DNA from: Catenibacterium mitsuoka_A
Lineage (GTDB): Bacteria; Bacillota_I; Bacilli_A; Erysipelotrichales; Coprobacillaceae
DNA length: 64,000 nt
Direction: 5' to 3' (one strand)
Assembly (NCBI RefSeq): GCF_964259225.1
Contig: NZ_CAXVKN010000001.1
Position numbers and translations under genes: made by a program. The stretch's first letter is position 1; the number at the start of each line of letters is the position of its first letter. Of the stretch, positions 30,646 to 39,017 are shown piece after piece. A model generated the notes under the pieces. It ran no database searches, was not told the DNA's origin, and was given only the letters and a program-made list of their open reading frames with translations.

Positions 30646-31945
30646 TTTTTCTACAAATAATATGGATTGGAGTTCCTTCAAATCCAAAACGATCTCTTAA
30701 GCAGTTTTCTAGATAACGCTTATATGAGAAATGCATAAACTTAGGATCATTTACAAATAATACAAATGTTGGTGGCTGTACTGCAACCTGGTTGGCATAA
30801 TAAATCTTAAGTCTTCCACCTTCAAATGTAGTTGTAGGGTTCATTGCTTGAGCATCTACAATAACATCATTTAATACACTTGTAGTCACACGTTTATGAG
30901 CATTCATATAAGCTTCTACAATTAAATCAAATAATGTATTAATACGCTGTTTCTTTAAAGCACTAACAAAGGCAATACGTGCATAGTCAAGATACTTGAA
31001 CTGTTCTCTTAAAGTCTTTTCCATCTTAGCCATTGTCTTTTCATCTTTAGTGACAGCATCCCACTTATTAACAACTAAAACAACAGATTTACCTAATTCA
31101 TGTGCATAACCAGCTACATGCTTATCCTGTTCAATAATACCTCTTTCACCATCGACAACACAAAGAATAACATCACTCTGTTCTACAGCCTTTAAAGCAC
31201 GTAGTACTGAATATTTTTCAATATTCTCATAGACTTTACCTTTTTTACGCATGCCTGCTGTATCGATGATTCTATACTTATAACCATCTTTTTCAAATGC
31301 TGTATCAATGGCATCTCTTGTTGTTCCTTCAATATTAGAAACAATAACACGGTCTTCACCTAGGATTGCATTAGTCAAAGAAGATTTACCTACATTTGGT
31401 CTACCAATAATAGATACCTTGATTTCATCTTCTTCAAATTCATCTTCTTCATCTGGAAGTACTCTAATGACTTCATCAAGAAGATCCCCTACACCAATAC
31501 CATGAGCACTTGATACAGGAATTGGTTCACCAATACCTAAGCTATAGAAATCATAAATGTTATCCCTAAATGCCACATCATCAATCTTATTAACAGCCAA
31601 AAGTACAGGTTTACCTGATTTCTGAAGCATTCTTGCTACAAAGTTATCTTCACTTGTTAAACCTTCACGTCCATTAACAACAAAGATAATAACATCTGCT
31701 TCTTCAATCGCAATCTCAGCCTGAGTCTTGATCTGTTCTGTAAAATCAGCATTCTTTAATTCAATACCACCAGTATCAATAACTCTAAATTCTTTTGTAA
31801 GCCAGCTGGCTTTTGCATAAATACGGTCTCTTGTAACACCTGGTACGTCTTCTACAATAGAAACACGTTCACCAATAATACGGTTAAATAATGTAGACTT
31901 CCCTACATTTGCACGACCTACAATCGCAACAATACCTTTTTTCAT
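30638..31945 (-). CDS. der: Ribosome biogenesis GTPase Der
   Basis: 435-aa double-GTPase needed for 50S subunit maturation. Two G domains are visible, with P-loops GRANVGKST (about residue 10) and GRPNVGKSS (about 180), matching DTGG/DTAG switch motifs, NKID and NKWD G4 motifs, and a C-terminal KH-like domain (ending CRKRD). Length and order match the family. It is 11 bp downstream of cmk, as in many Firmicutes. Confidence 0.97.
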   Translation of the reverse strand: MKKGIVAIVGRANVGKSTLFNRIIGERVSIVEDVPGVTRDRIYAKASWLTKEFRVIDTGGIELKNADFTEQIKTQAEIAIEEADVIIFVVNGREGLTSEDNFVARMLQKSGKPVLLAVNKIDDVAFRDNIYDFYSLGIGEPIPVSSAHGIGVGDLLDEVIRVLPDEEDEFEEDEIKVSIIGRPNVGKSSLTNAILGEDRVIVSNIEGTTRDAIDTAFEKDGYKYRIIDTAGMRKKGKVYENIEKYSVLRALKAVEQSDVILCVVDGERGIIEQDKHVAGYAHELGKSVVLVVNKWDAVTKDEKTMAKMEKTLREQFKYLDYARIAFVSALKKQRINTLFDLIVEAYMNAHKRVTTSVLNDVIVDAQAMNPTTTFEGGRLKIYYANQVAVQPPTFVLFVNDPKFMHFSYKRYLENCLRDRFGFEGTPIHIICRKRD

Positions 31946-31956
31946 ATTTCGCCTCC

Positions 31957-32619
31957 TTATTGAGTCTTTTCTTCAACTAAATTCATAATATGAGCAACAA
32001 CTTCATCAATAGTCATATCTGAAGTATCAATTTCAATCGCATCATCTGCTTTCTTCAATGGAGAAATCTCACGTGTCATATCTGCTTCATCACGTGCAGC
32101 CACTTCCTTCTTGATTTCATCAAGATCAGAATTCAATCCACGACTTAAGTTTTCATTATGACGACGTAAAGCACGACATTCAATAGATGCTACCTGGTAA
32201 ATTTTTAATTCTGCATTTGGTAATACGACAGTTCCAATATCTCTACCATCAAGAATAACGCCACCTTCTTTGGCCATTTCTCTTTGTTGTGCTACTAAAT
32301 ATGTTCTTACCTTAGAATAAGCAGAAACAATAGATGCACCTGCACTAATTTCATTGACACGAATATCTGCAGTTACATCACGATCATTTAAATAGACAGT
32401 GTTATCAGGCATCAATTTAATCTTGATTTCTGGTAATAAACGACAGACAGCATTTTCATCATGAAAATCAACACCTTTAACAAGTGCATAATATGCCACA
32501 CAACGATACATCGCACCTGTATCAATATAAGTATACCCTAGATTATTTGCGACTCTTTTAGCAATCGTAGACTTACCTGCAGCTGCAGGTCCATCAATCG
32601 CAATAGCAATTTTCTTCAT
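31957..32619 (-). CDS. cmk: Cytidylate kinase
   Basis: 220-aa enzyme phosphorylating CMP/dCMP. P-loop GPAAAGKST at residues 9-17, the [10 protein letters not shown]-binding motif and the [10 protein letters not shown] segment are all present. The middle insert typical of bacterial CMP kinases is present ([17 protein letters not shown]). It is cotranscribed with der and the upstream 205-aa gene. Confidence 0.97.
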   Translation of the reverse strand: MKKIAIAIDGPAAAGKSTIAKRVANNLGYTYIDTGAMYRCVAYYALVKGVDFHDENAVCRLLPEIKIKLMPDNTVYLNDRDVTADIRVNEISAGASIVSAYSKVRTYLVAQQREMAKEGGVILDGRDIGTVVLPNAELKIYQVASIECRALRRHNENLSRGLNSDLDEIKKEVAARDEADMTREISPLKKADDAIEIDTSDMTIDEVVAHIMNLVEEKTQ

Positions 32620-32631
32620 TCTAAAATCCCC

Positions 32632-33249
32632 CTAAATATTCAGAAAAGTCATAACAATAAATACAATCACCGCAACAACAAGTAATCCTACTACACCATT
32701 TAAGATCTTTGTAAGTTTAGAATCTTCTTGTTTTTCAGGTAATGGTGCTCTTTTTTGTGCATGTCTTCTCTCATGCTCAGCGTGTGTTGTAGTTCTTACT
32801 ACTGGTTCAGTTTTTACTGGTTCACGATGTGGTATTTCTTCGCTATACTTTCTAAAAGCTTCAACATCTTCTTCAGGTGACATTGCAGCAAGCTTATCCA
32901 TTAAACTACCGCCTTTTACTGCATGTCCTCTTCTTAACTCAGACGTATGATAATCACAGATGGTATCCTGTGAAGAAGCATCCTCTTTCATTGCATTCAA
33001 AATATCAAGACGTGTATCAGAACGTGTTCTAGTCACATCACGTTCTTCATGTAATGATTCAAATGGATTGCTTTCATATTTGAGTGTCTCGTATGTCTTT
33101 GGTTCTAGACTTTCATGATGATTTGATTTTGGAATAAATGATAAGAAATCATCATCACTATCATCCTCTCCATGAGGTACATAACTCATATCATCATCAA
33201 TATTATCACGTAAATCTTTATACTTAGACATTCTTGTCTGTTCTGACAT
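32632..33249 (-). CDS. Hypothetical protein with C-terminal membrane anchor
   Basis: 205 aa, not recognised. The first 175 residues are charged, Asp/Glu/His/Arg-rich and probably disordered (DDDMSY, DDSDDDFLSF), and the last 22 are a single hydrophobic helix (VVGLLVVAVIVFIVMTFL). This gives a tail-anchored, cytoplasm-facing protein. It sits 12 bp upstream of cmk. A role in division or envelope scaffolding would be a guess. Confidence 0.65.
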   Translation of the reverse strand: MSEQTRMSKYKDLRDNIDDDMSYVPHGEDDSDDDFLSFIPKSNHHESLEPKTYETLKYESNPFESLHEERDVTRTRSDTRLDILNAMKEDASSQDTICDYHTSELRRGHAVKGGSLMDKLAAMSPEEDVEAFRKYSEEIPHREPVKTEPVVRTTTHAEHERRHAQKRAPLPEKQEDSKLTKILNGVVGLLVVAVIVFIVMTFLNI

Positions 33250-33366
33250 ATAATTTCACCACCTAATCGTATCTATTATAGCATACCTATAAAATTAAGA
33301 AAATAACTTTCAAAAAACCTCATAATCCGTTATAATAGATGTATATGAAATAAGGAGGATATGTAA

Positions 33367-33543
33367 ATGAAAGTTAAAGTTAATGAAGGCTGCTTAGGTT
33401 GCGGTGCTTGCACAGGAATCTGTCCAGACGTTTTCGAATTAGATGACGAAGGATTAGCAAAGGTAATCGTTGAAGAAACTGAAGATCCAGCTGTTCAGGA
33501 TGCTATCGATGGCTGCCCAGTTGGCGTAATTGAAGCTGAATAA
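33367..33543 (+). CDS. fer: Ferredoxin, single [4Fe-4S]
   Basis: 58-aa electron carrier. Cys9, Cys12, Cys15 and Cys19 lie in CLGCGACTGICP and a further Cys50 in DGCPVGVI, the pattern of the small 3Fe/4Fe bacterial ferredoxins (Bacillus Fer type). AAGGAGG precedes the ATG by seven bases and a TATAAT-like box lies about 33332. It is monocistronic, with a strong terminator after it. It is too short for most gene finders but unmistakable. Confidence 0.93.
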   Translation: MKVKVNEGCLGCGACTGICPDVFELDDEGLAKVIVEETEDPAVQDAIDGCPVGVIEAE

Positions 33544-33548
33544 TAAAG

Positions 33549-33578
33549 CAAGAGGATGCGATGCATCCTCTTTTATTT
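33549..33578. terminator. Bidirectional terminator after fer
   Basis: AAGAGGATG-CGATG-CATCCTCTT with T-run, between fer and the convergent rluB-like gene. Confidence 0.85.
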
Positions 33579-34316
33579 TTTGTTTGCGTTCTTCTTTTTT
33601 AAAGCCATAGTACGTAGTACATTGACTTCTTTAGGCTTTAAACGACGATAAGTACCAGGAGTTAATCCCTTTAAGTCGATTGGACCAATCATAATTCTTC
33701 TTAAACGCTTAACAGGATGTCCTACTTCTTCAAACATCTTCTTGATTTGTCTGTTCTTACCTTCTACTAAACGGATCATCAACATAGTTGTACCATGTTC
33801 TTCATCATTTCCAGTAATCGCAATTTCACAAGGTAATGTTTTAACACCTTCTAAATAGATTCCTCTTTCTAGCTGGCTCTTTTCAGCCTTAGTAAGTAAT
33901 CCCTTAACAGATACTTCATACACCTTTTCTAAATGGCTAGATGGATGCATAATAAGGTTCGCAAATTCACCATCATTTGTCATAAATAAAGCACCTGTTG
34001 TATCATAGTCAAGTCTTCCTACTGGATAAACTCTTTCATTACTATCACTAAAATAATCTGCTACACATGTACGATCATGTTCATCACTCATAGTACATAC
34101 GCATTTTTCTGGTTTATAAAATAAATAATAAACTTTATCTTCTTTATTAATAAGTTTTCCATTGACACAGATTGTATCTTTCTTAGTGACCTTAGTACCA
34201 AGCACTGTTACCACTTCACCATTCACAGTGACTTTACCCTGCTGAATGAGTTCTTCTGCTTTACGACGTGAAGTATAACCACTCTGTGCAATGACTTTTT
34301 GTAATCTTTCTTCCAT
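33573..34316 (-). CDS. rluB: Pseudouridine synthase, RsuA/RluB family
   Basis: 247 aa: N-terminal S4 RNA-binding domain (1-60), then the catalytic domain with Asp103 in GRLDYDTTGAL and the C-terminal KNRQIKKMFEEVGHPVKRLRR motif. In Firmicutes the enzyme next to scpA/scpB is RluB, which modifies 23S rRNA U2605; the distance to scpB here is 1 kb, so RluB is likely but RsuA is not excluded. Confidence 0.88.
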   Translation of the reverse strand: MEERLQKVIAQSGYTSRRKAEELIQQGKVTVNGEVVTVLGTKVTKKDTICVNGKLINKEDKVYYLFYKPEKCVCTMSDEHDRTCVADYFSDSNERVYPVGRLDYDTTGALFMTNDGEFANLIMHPSSHLEKVYEVSVKGLLTKAEKSQLERGIYLEGVKTLPCEIAITGNDEEHGTTMLMIRLVEGKNRQIKKMFEEVGHPVKRLRRIMIGPIDLKGLTPGTYRRLKPKEVNVLRTMALKKKNANKK

Positions 34317-34346
34317 TGTTTCACCCTTTCTTTTCCATTAACTAAT

Positions 34347-34901
34347 CTACATGAAATCGTCCTTAAATTCAACAAAATATTCATCATAATCATGATGTCT
34401 ATTCAGCATTTTAATTGTATCATCTAGTCCATGATCCTTTAAATAAACAAGCATGAAACGAATTAAGGCACGTGTTTCAGGATGTAATATATAAGAATAT
34501 TGTCCTGATTCATAGTATTGTAAAGGAAAGGCATCTGTATAGTTCTTTCCTTCATAAATCTTGCTTGCTGCAACTCTATCACAGAACATCTCCAGTACAT
34601 AATTATAAGGCATTTTGGCAGGTACTTGCCCTTTTCTAGTAAAATCCACCCAATATTCCCAATGATGTTTATTACGGCCTTTATGATGAAGCCAGGCTGT
34701 TGAGTAGCCTTTCTCATTTCTTTCAGCACTATTAGGAGAATAAGTACCCTTATAATACTTGATTCCTGTAATAAATTCAGTAGGAGTATATTTAGATAAG
34801 TCATGTAATAAGCCCTGCTTATATAAATGTACTTTAAAGCATAGCTTGCCTACTAATATCTTATGTTTTGTGATTGTTTTAAAATGTCCCCATATATGCA
34901 C
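34347..34901 (-). CDS. DUF5662 family protein
   Basis: 184 aa starting at a GTG preceded by GAGGA. It has an HD-like N-terminal motif, YKQGLLHDLSKYTPTEF, followed by HHKGRNKHHWEYWVDF and a basic C-terminus ending HHDYDEYFVEF. Several conserved His/Asp residues suggest a metal-binding phosphohydrolase-like fold. The family is uncharacterised and often phage-associated or accessory; here it is 30 bp from rluB. Confidence 0.72.
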   Translation of the reverse strand: MHIWGHFKTITKHKILVGKLCFKVHLYKQGLLHDLSKYTPTEFITGIKYYKGTYSPNSAERNEKGYSTAWLHHKGRNKHHWEYWVDFTRKGQVPAKMPYNYVLEMFCDRVAASKIYEGKNYTDAFPLQYYESGQYSYILHPETRALIRFMLVYLKDHGLDDTIKMLNRHHDYDEYFVEFKDDFM

Positions 34902-35014
34902 TGTATTTTCCTCATTTCTGTGTGTTTAACACTATAACACAAAATCATTCTTAAGTATATGTCTTTTCTTTTTAGAATTCAATGTTATAATGGTAGAGAG
35001 TTGGAGGTAGAACT

Positions 35015-35377
35015 ATGGCATTTCACATTGAAATAGAAACAAATATTGATGATGCTTCACTTGATGTAGAAAGCTGTGAGGAGGTCATTACTTTCTTAGA
35101 GAATTCCTACAAAAATGTGAGAGCAGAAATATATAGTTACTGCTTAGGTATGCGTACTTTAAGATATGCATTAATAAGTATTGTCGTATTAGGTATCCTT
35201 TTCTTTATTAGTCATTCTAAGTTATTCTTATTTGGAATGCCAATCGTGACACTCTTGATCATGCTTGGTACCATTTCTCTTGCAGAATCAACTTCTGTGG
35301 CAGTAAAGAAACAGGTTAAAGAAAAGATTGAATATTATAAACGTCGTTTAAAACTATTAAAAGATTGTAAATCATAA
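35015..35377 (+). CDS. Hypothetical small membrane protein
   Basis: 120 aa: acidic N-terminus with a helical region, two hydrophobic segments (about 46-64 and 70-88) and a basic coiled-coil-like C-terminus (KKQVKEKIEYYKRRLKLLK). A TATAAT box (34985-34990) and GGAGG before the ATG show it is a real gene. I do not recognise a family. Confidence 0.6.
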   Translation: MAFHIEIETNIDDASLDVESCEEVITFLENSYKNVRAEIYSYCLGMRTLRYALISIVVLGILFFISHSKLFLFGMPIVTLLIMLGTISLAESTSVAVKKQVKEKIEYYKRRLKLLKDCKS

Positions 35378-35383
35378 AAAAAG

Positions 35384-35410
35384 TCAGAAACTAATTCGTT
35401 TCTGGCTTTT
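35384..35410. terminator. Terminator (scpB side, bidirectional)
   Basis: GTCAGAAAC / GTTTCTGGC stem with A/T-runs; it overlaps the 3' end of scpB. Confidence 0.72.
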
Positions 35411-35981
35411 CTTCTACCTTTTCCTGATATTTTGTATTGAAGATGTCTTCTTCATCAAATTCAGATTCAATTTCTTTAAGTTCTGGTAATTCATCCAAGG
35501 TTTTTAAGTTAAAAGCATCCATGAATTCGTCAGTAACACCATATAAGACTGGTTTACCTGGCGAATCATCACGTCCTACTTCTTTAATAAGGGCTTGTGC
35601 TAAAAGCTTACGAATCATTGATTCACAGCCTACACCACGTATTTCTTCAATACGAATTCTAGTAACAGGTTGATAATAAGCCACAATAGCTAATGTTTCT
35701 AAAGCTGATTTAGATAGTTTTCTACCACTTGTAGTCATCATCTTCTTATAATAGACATCATGCTGAGGCAATGTGACCATCTTATAAGTACCACCAAAAT
35801 CACATATATCTACACCCTTAACTGTTTTAGAAGCATAATAAGAGAGTAATTCATCCATCAGTTCATATGCTTCTTTCTTAGTGATTTCTAATGCTTCTGC
35901 AACATCTTTAATTGTAACACCTTCATCACCATAGATATAAAGCATACCTTCTATGACTGATAAATACTCATTCTTGTCCAT
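35391..35981 (-). CDS. scpB: Segregation and condensation protein B
   Basis: 196-aa kleisin partner of the SMC complex with tandem winged helices. Motifs: GMLYIYGDEGVTIKDVAEAL, SKSALETLAIVAYYQPVTRIRIEEIRGV (family signature) and GRDDSPGKPVLYGVTDEFMDAF. The acidic C-tail is usual. It overlaps the scpA stop by 14 bp. Confidence 0.97.
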   Translation of the reverse strand: MDKNEYLSVIEGMLYIYGDEGVTIKDVAEALEITKKEAYELMDELLSYYASKTVKGVDICDFGGTYKMVTLPQHDVYYKKMMTTSGRKLSKSALETLAIVAYYQPVTRIRIEEIRGVGCESMIRKLLAQALIKEVGRDDSPGKPVLYGVTDEFMDAFNLKTLDELPELKEIESEFDEEDIFNTKYQEKVEEKPETN

Positions 35982-36705
35982 AGCTTGTTCCTTTCAAATA
36001 AATCTTTTCAAAATTACCACTTTGAGTAATCAATAACTCACTGTTTTTCACTAAGACAAGAATAGAAAGGAATGTTACTATCGCAAAATAGCGATCTCCT
36101 TCATCAAACAAGTCTTCAAAATCAACAGTTTTATCTTTATGACGTAAGAAATAGCTTCTGATTTGTTCTGTTCTTTCATCAATAGATATTTCTACACGTG
36201 CAATCTTTGATTCAAGGGGCTGGAGTAATGCACGTCTTTGCATCACTCTCTGCATTGCCTTGATGAGATCATATACTTCCATTCCCTCAGGAATAGTTTC
36301 CTCACCACTAGGAAGATATTCTTCAAGTGCTGAAGGTATTTTAGAATGCATTGTCTGACGTTTGTCATAAGAAGCTTCAAATGCTTCTAAGATACCGTTA
36401 ATACGGTTCTTTTCAATCAGTCTTTCAATCATTCTTTTTCTTTCTGCTTCGTAATCATCTTCTTCATCTATTTCTGGCTTAGGAAGTAATAGTTTACTTT
36501 TCATTTCAATAAGCCAGGCTGCCATAACTAAATATTCAGAGACAGCTTCTAAGAGTGAAGGATCCATTGTTTGAATATAAGCGAGATACTGGTCACATAC
36601 AGCCGCTACATCAAGATCAAGAAGATCCATATCATGTTCTTTTATTAGATGAAGCAAAAGATCAAGCGGCCCAGTAAACTGGTCTACAGTGACCTGGTAT
36701 TCCAT
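35968..36705 (-). CDS. scpA: Segregation and condensation protein A (kleisin)
   Basis: 245 aa. The N-terminal FTGPLDLLLHLIKEHDMDLLDLDV kleisin motif binds SMC, and the C-terminal winged helix follows acidic linkers. It works with ScpB and SMC in chromosome segregation. It is in an operon with scpB and the upstream ECF S component. Confidence 0.97.
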   Translation of the reverse strand: MEYQVTVDQFTGPLDLLLHLIKEHDMDLLDLDVAAVCDQYLAYIQTMDPSLLEAVSEYLVMAAWLIEMKSKLLLPKPEIDEEDDYEAERKRMIERLIEKNRINGILEAFEASYDKRQTMHSKIPSALEEYLPSGEETIPEGMEVYDLIKAMQRVMQRRALLQPLESKIARVEISIDERTEQIRSYFLRHKDKTVDFEDLFDEGDRYFAIVTFLSILVLVKNSELLITQSGNFEKIYLKGTSYGQE

Positions 36706-36715
36706 ATCTTTACTC

Positions 36716-37519
36716 CTATTTATATAATTTATCCATCTGTTTCAATAATGGGAATCCAATAATGATTTCTAATGGAATAATAAAGCATGCCTTAATCACA
36801 CGAATACTTACAGATACCACAAATGGAATGCCATACATGATCTGTAGCCAGAAAGGTGTTAAACAGAATGTAATTGCAAGTTCTACTAAAATAACACTTA
36901 ATAGCCAAGTACCAAATAATGACACATCATTGTCTTTCATATTCTTTGTGCGTTTCAACATGAACAAAATAAAACCTATAGAGGCAATAAGGCAGAGCCC
37001 AATCATAACACCTTTTTGTAAAAATGTTAATGTATAAATGACTTTACCGATAGAGATTGTTTTTTGTAAAGCAACAAAAAGCGATCCTGCTCCTCCAAAT
37101 AATGCAATCATGAGACATACAATCTTACTGAATCGTTTTCCATCTACATTCTTTACTTTTACAGCAATCAATGATGGGATTAAACCAATCAGTACCTGAT
37201 TGAGTGTAAATCCAAAGAATGGGAATCCTGTTGGGGATATCACTAAACCAAGTAAATCAGTAATTAAACCAATGAGATAAGCATAACTAGGTGAAAGAAT
37301 AACACCTGCTAACATAACAGGAATATATTCAAAACCAATCTTTAAGCTTTCAGCACCAAATAACGGTACCATAATAGTAAGTCTCTTCAAAATCAATGTG
37401 ATGATAATAATTAAAGCACTAAATGCGAGCTTTTTGGTATTTCTTCTTTCTAATGGGTAAAATTTAAAACAGTAAATACCAAGTAATACTAAAATACATA
37501 CAATAATAATTTGAATCAT
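36716..37519 (-). CDS. ECF transporter S component, FolT-like
   Basis: 267-aa membrane protein with about seven hydrophobic segments. The core TKKLAFSALIIIITLILKRL, FEYIPVMLAGVILSPSYAYLIGLITDLLG and GFPFFGFTLNQVLIGLIPS match folate-type S components (FolT). It has an extra N-terminal helix and a long C-terminus versus the usual 170-200 aa. No convincing Shine-Dalgarno precedes the ATG (a TAA lies two codons upstream). A structured leader precedes it. The substrate is not certain. Confidence 0.78.
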   Translation of the reverse strand: MIQIIIVCILVLLGIYCFKFYPLERRNTKKLAFSALIIIITLILKRLTIMVPLFGAESLKIGFEYIPVMLAGVILSPSYAYLIGLITDLLGLVISPTGFPFFGFTLNQVLIGLIPSLIAVKVKNVDGKRFSKIVCLMIALFGGAGSLFVALQKTISIGKVIYTLTFLQKGVMIGLCLIASIGFILFMLKRTKNMKDNDVSLFGTWLLSVILVELAITFCLTPFWLQIMYGIPFVVSVSIRVIKACFIIPLEIIIGFPLLKQMDKLYK

Positions 37520-37539
37520 TTTTTAAATGCTACAATAAA

Positions 37540-37630
37540 CAAATGTTTCTGTTTCAACCTATCGCTAGTCCACAGACGTTAATTCCGATCATCTCTGACC
37601 GTACACTTGCCTTCTTATAGGCTCCTCCTT
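37540..37630 (-). promoter_or_regulatory. Unassigned structured leader upstream of the ECF S component
   Basis: On the minus strand CCTAT and ATAGG (P1) enclose an arm with GGTCA-GAGA-TGATC, a GNRA-type loop, and conserved-looking GGAATTAACG. It begins after a GGAGGA and precedes a gene without a clear ribosome binding site. It matches none of the THF, TPP, FMN, preQ1 or cobalamin consensus sequences I know. Confidence 0.4.
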
Positions 37631-37637
37631 TTCTTTT

Positions 37638-39017
37638 TTAACAGTTATTACGGTCCTCGCCTTTAATAAAAGCGATAATGTTTTCACGTACTTCAAGAAT
37701 CAAACGATGTCTTGCTTCTACTGAACCCCATGCAACATGTGGTGTGAAAACGACCTTTTGAGGATCAACACTATATAAAGGACTTGTTGAAGGAAGTGGT
37801 TCTTTTTCAAATACATCTAAACCCGCTCCAGCAATAAGGTTATTATTTAATGCATCACTTAATGCTTCTTCATCGATAATAGGACCACGTCCTACATTAA
37901 TGAGATAAGCTGTATCTTTCATCTTCTTGAAAGCTTCTGCATTAAATAAATGTTCTGTCTCTTTTGTAAGAGGTGAATGAATAGAAATAATGTCACTTGT
38001 TTTAAGTAATGTATCAAAATCCACCTGCTTGAAGTGTTCATCCTGATGATGTCCAGTTGTAGAATAATACTGCACCTGACATCCTAATGTTTCCGCAATA
38101 CGTGCAACGCGCTGACCGATTGCGCCTAGACCAACAATTCCCCAAGTCATAGTAGATAGTTCATGAAACGAGTAACCAAAGAATGAAAAGACCTTATCCT
38201 TTTCATATTGATGTGATTTTACATAACTATCATAGCGTGATGTATGTTCAATAAGTTCTAGACATAATGCAAGAGTAAGCTGGGCAACAGCTTCAGTAGA
38301 ATATCCTTTCACGTTGGCTACTCGAATTCCCTTTTCTTTTGCATAATCCAAATCCACATTGTTTGTACCAGTGGCTGTTACAGCAATCATCTTAAGATAT
38401 GGACAGCGGTCAATTTCTACTTTTCTAAACAGATTCTTATTTGTAATAACAATATCTGCATCCTTACAAAGAGAAATAACATCTAACTGGTCTACATTTT
38501 CATGATAAGTCACTCTTCCAAGATCATCAAAGATATGTGTATCCACATCTTTTCCAAGTGTTTCTACCTGCAAGAAGACAATACGAAGTTCCTGATGTAA
38601 TAAATCAAGAATTTCTTCTTTTGTATGGTCCTGCATCATCTTACCAAAAATAATACATTCATTAAAGTCTAAAACTTCAGCTTCGTGTAATTTCCCACAA
38701 ACTTTTCCATCAATCATCTCATATGTGAGCATTCCACCCATCATAGCCATACCTAATGCTTTAGAAGTAATGCCTTCATCATCATTAACGGCTTCTAATA
38801 TCACTTCTTTAAAATGTGGATCTGCTTCAATTGATGCTTCAATAACATCTTTTAATGTCTCATGCTTTAAAATTTCTTTTCTAAATGCATCATGATAGAT
38901 AAAAGGTAATACAATATCATAAAGTTCCATAGGAACAGGTTTTTCATATCCCTTAGAGAAATTATATAAAATCGCAATCCCTAAGCGTTCATCTTTCATT
39001 TTATCAACTAATTTCAT
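37638..39017 (-). CDS. D-2-hydroxyacid dehydrogenase with extra N-terminal domain
   Basis: 459 aa, whereas the family is about 320-340. Residues 145-455 form the dehydrogenase: TATGTNNVDLDYAKE, NAD motif GIVGLGAIGQRVA, GRGPIIDEEAL and catalytic His in FTPHVAWGS. Residues 1-140 are an additional helical domain (ILYNFSKGYEKPVPMELYDIVLPFIYHD...). It overlaps the metallophosphoesterase gene by 4 bp and starts with GGAGG upstream. Substrate is probably a 2-oxoacid; the N-terminal domain's role is unknown. Confidence 0.87.
   Translation of the reverse strand: MKLVDKMKDERLGIAILYNFSKGYEKPVPMELYDIVLPFIYHDAFRKEILKHETLKDVIEASIEADPHFKEVILEAVNDDEGITSKALGMAMMGGMLTYEMIDGKVCGKLHEAEVLDFNECIIFGKMMQDHTKEEILDLLHQELRIVFLQVETLGKDVDTHIFDDLGRVTYHENVDQLDVISLCKDADIVITNKNLFRKVEIDRCPYLKMIAVTATGTNNVDLDYAKEKGIRVANVKGYSTEAVAQLTLALCLELIEHTSRYDSYVKSHQYEKDKVFSFFGYSFHELSTMTWGIVGLGAIGQRVARIAETLGCQVQYYSTTGHHQDEHFKQVDFDTLLKTSDIISIHSPLTKETEHLFNAEAFKKMKDTAYLINVGRGPIIDEEALSDALNNNLIAGAGLDVFEKEPLPSTSPLYSVDPQKVVFTPHVAWGSVEARHRLILEVRENIIAFIKGEDRNNC

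Noticed and set aside
37540..37630. THF riboswitch before the FolT-like gene
   Set aside because: The conserved THF motifs (GCGUUAAGUG, GAAUGGG, CCGCUCC end) are absent.
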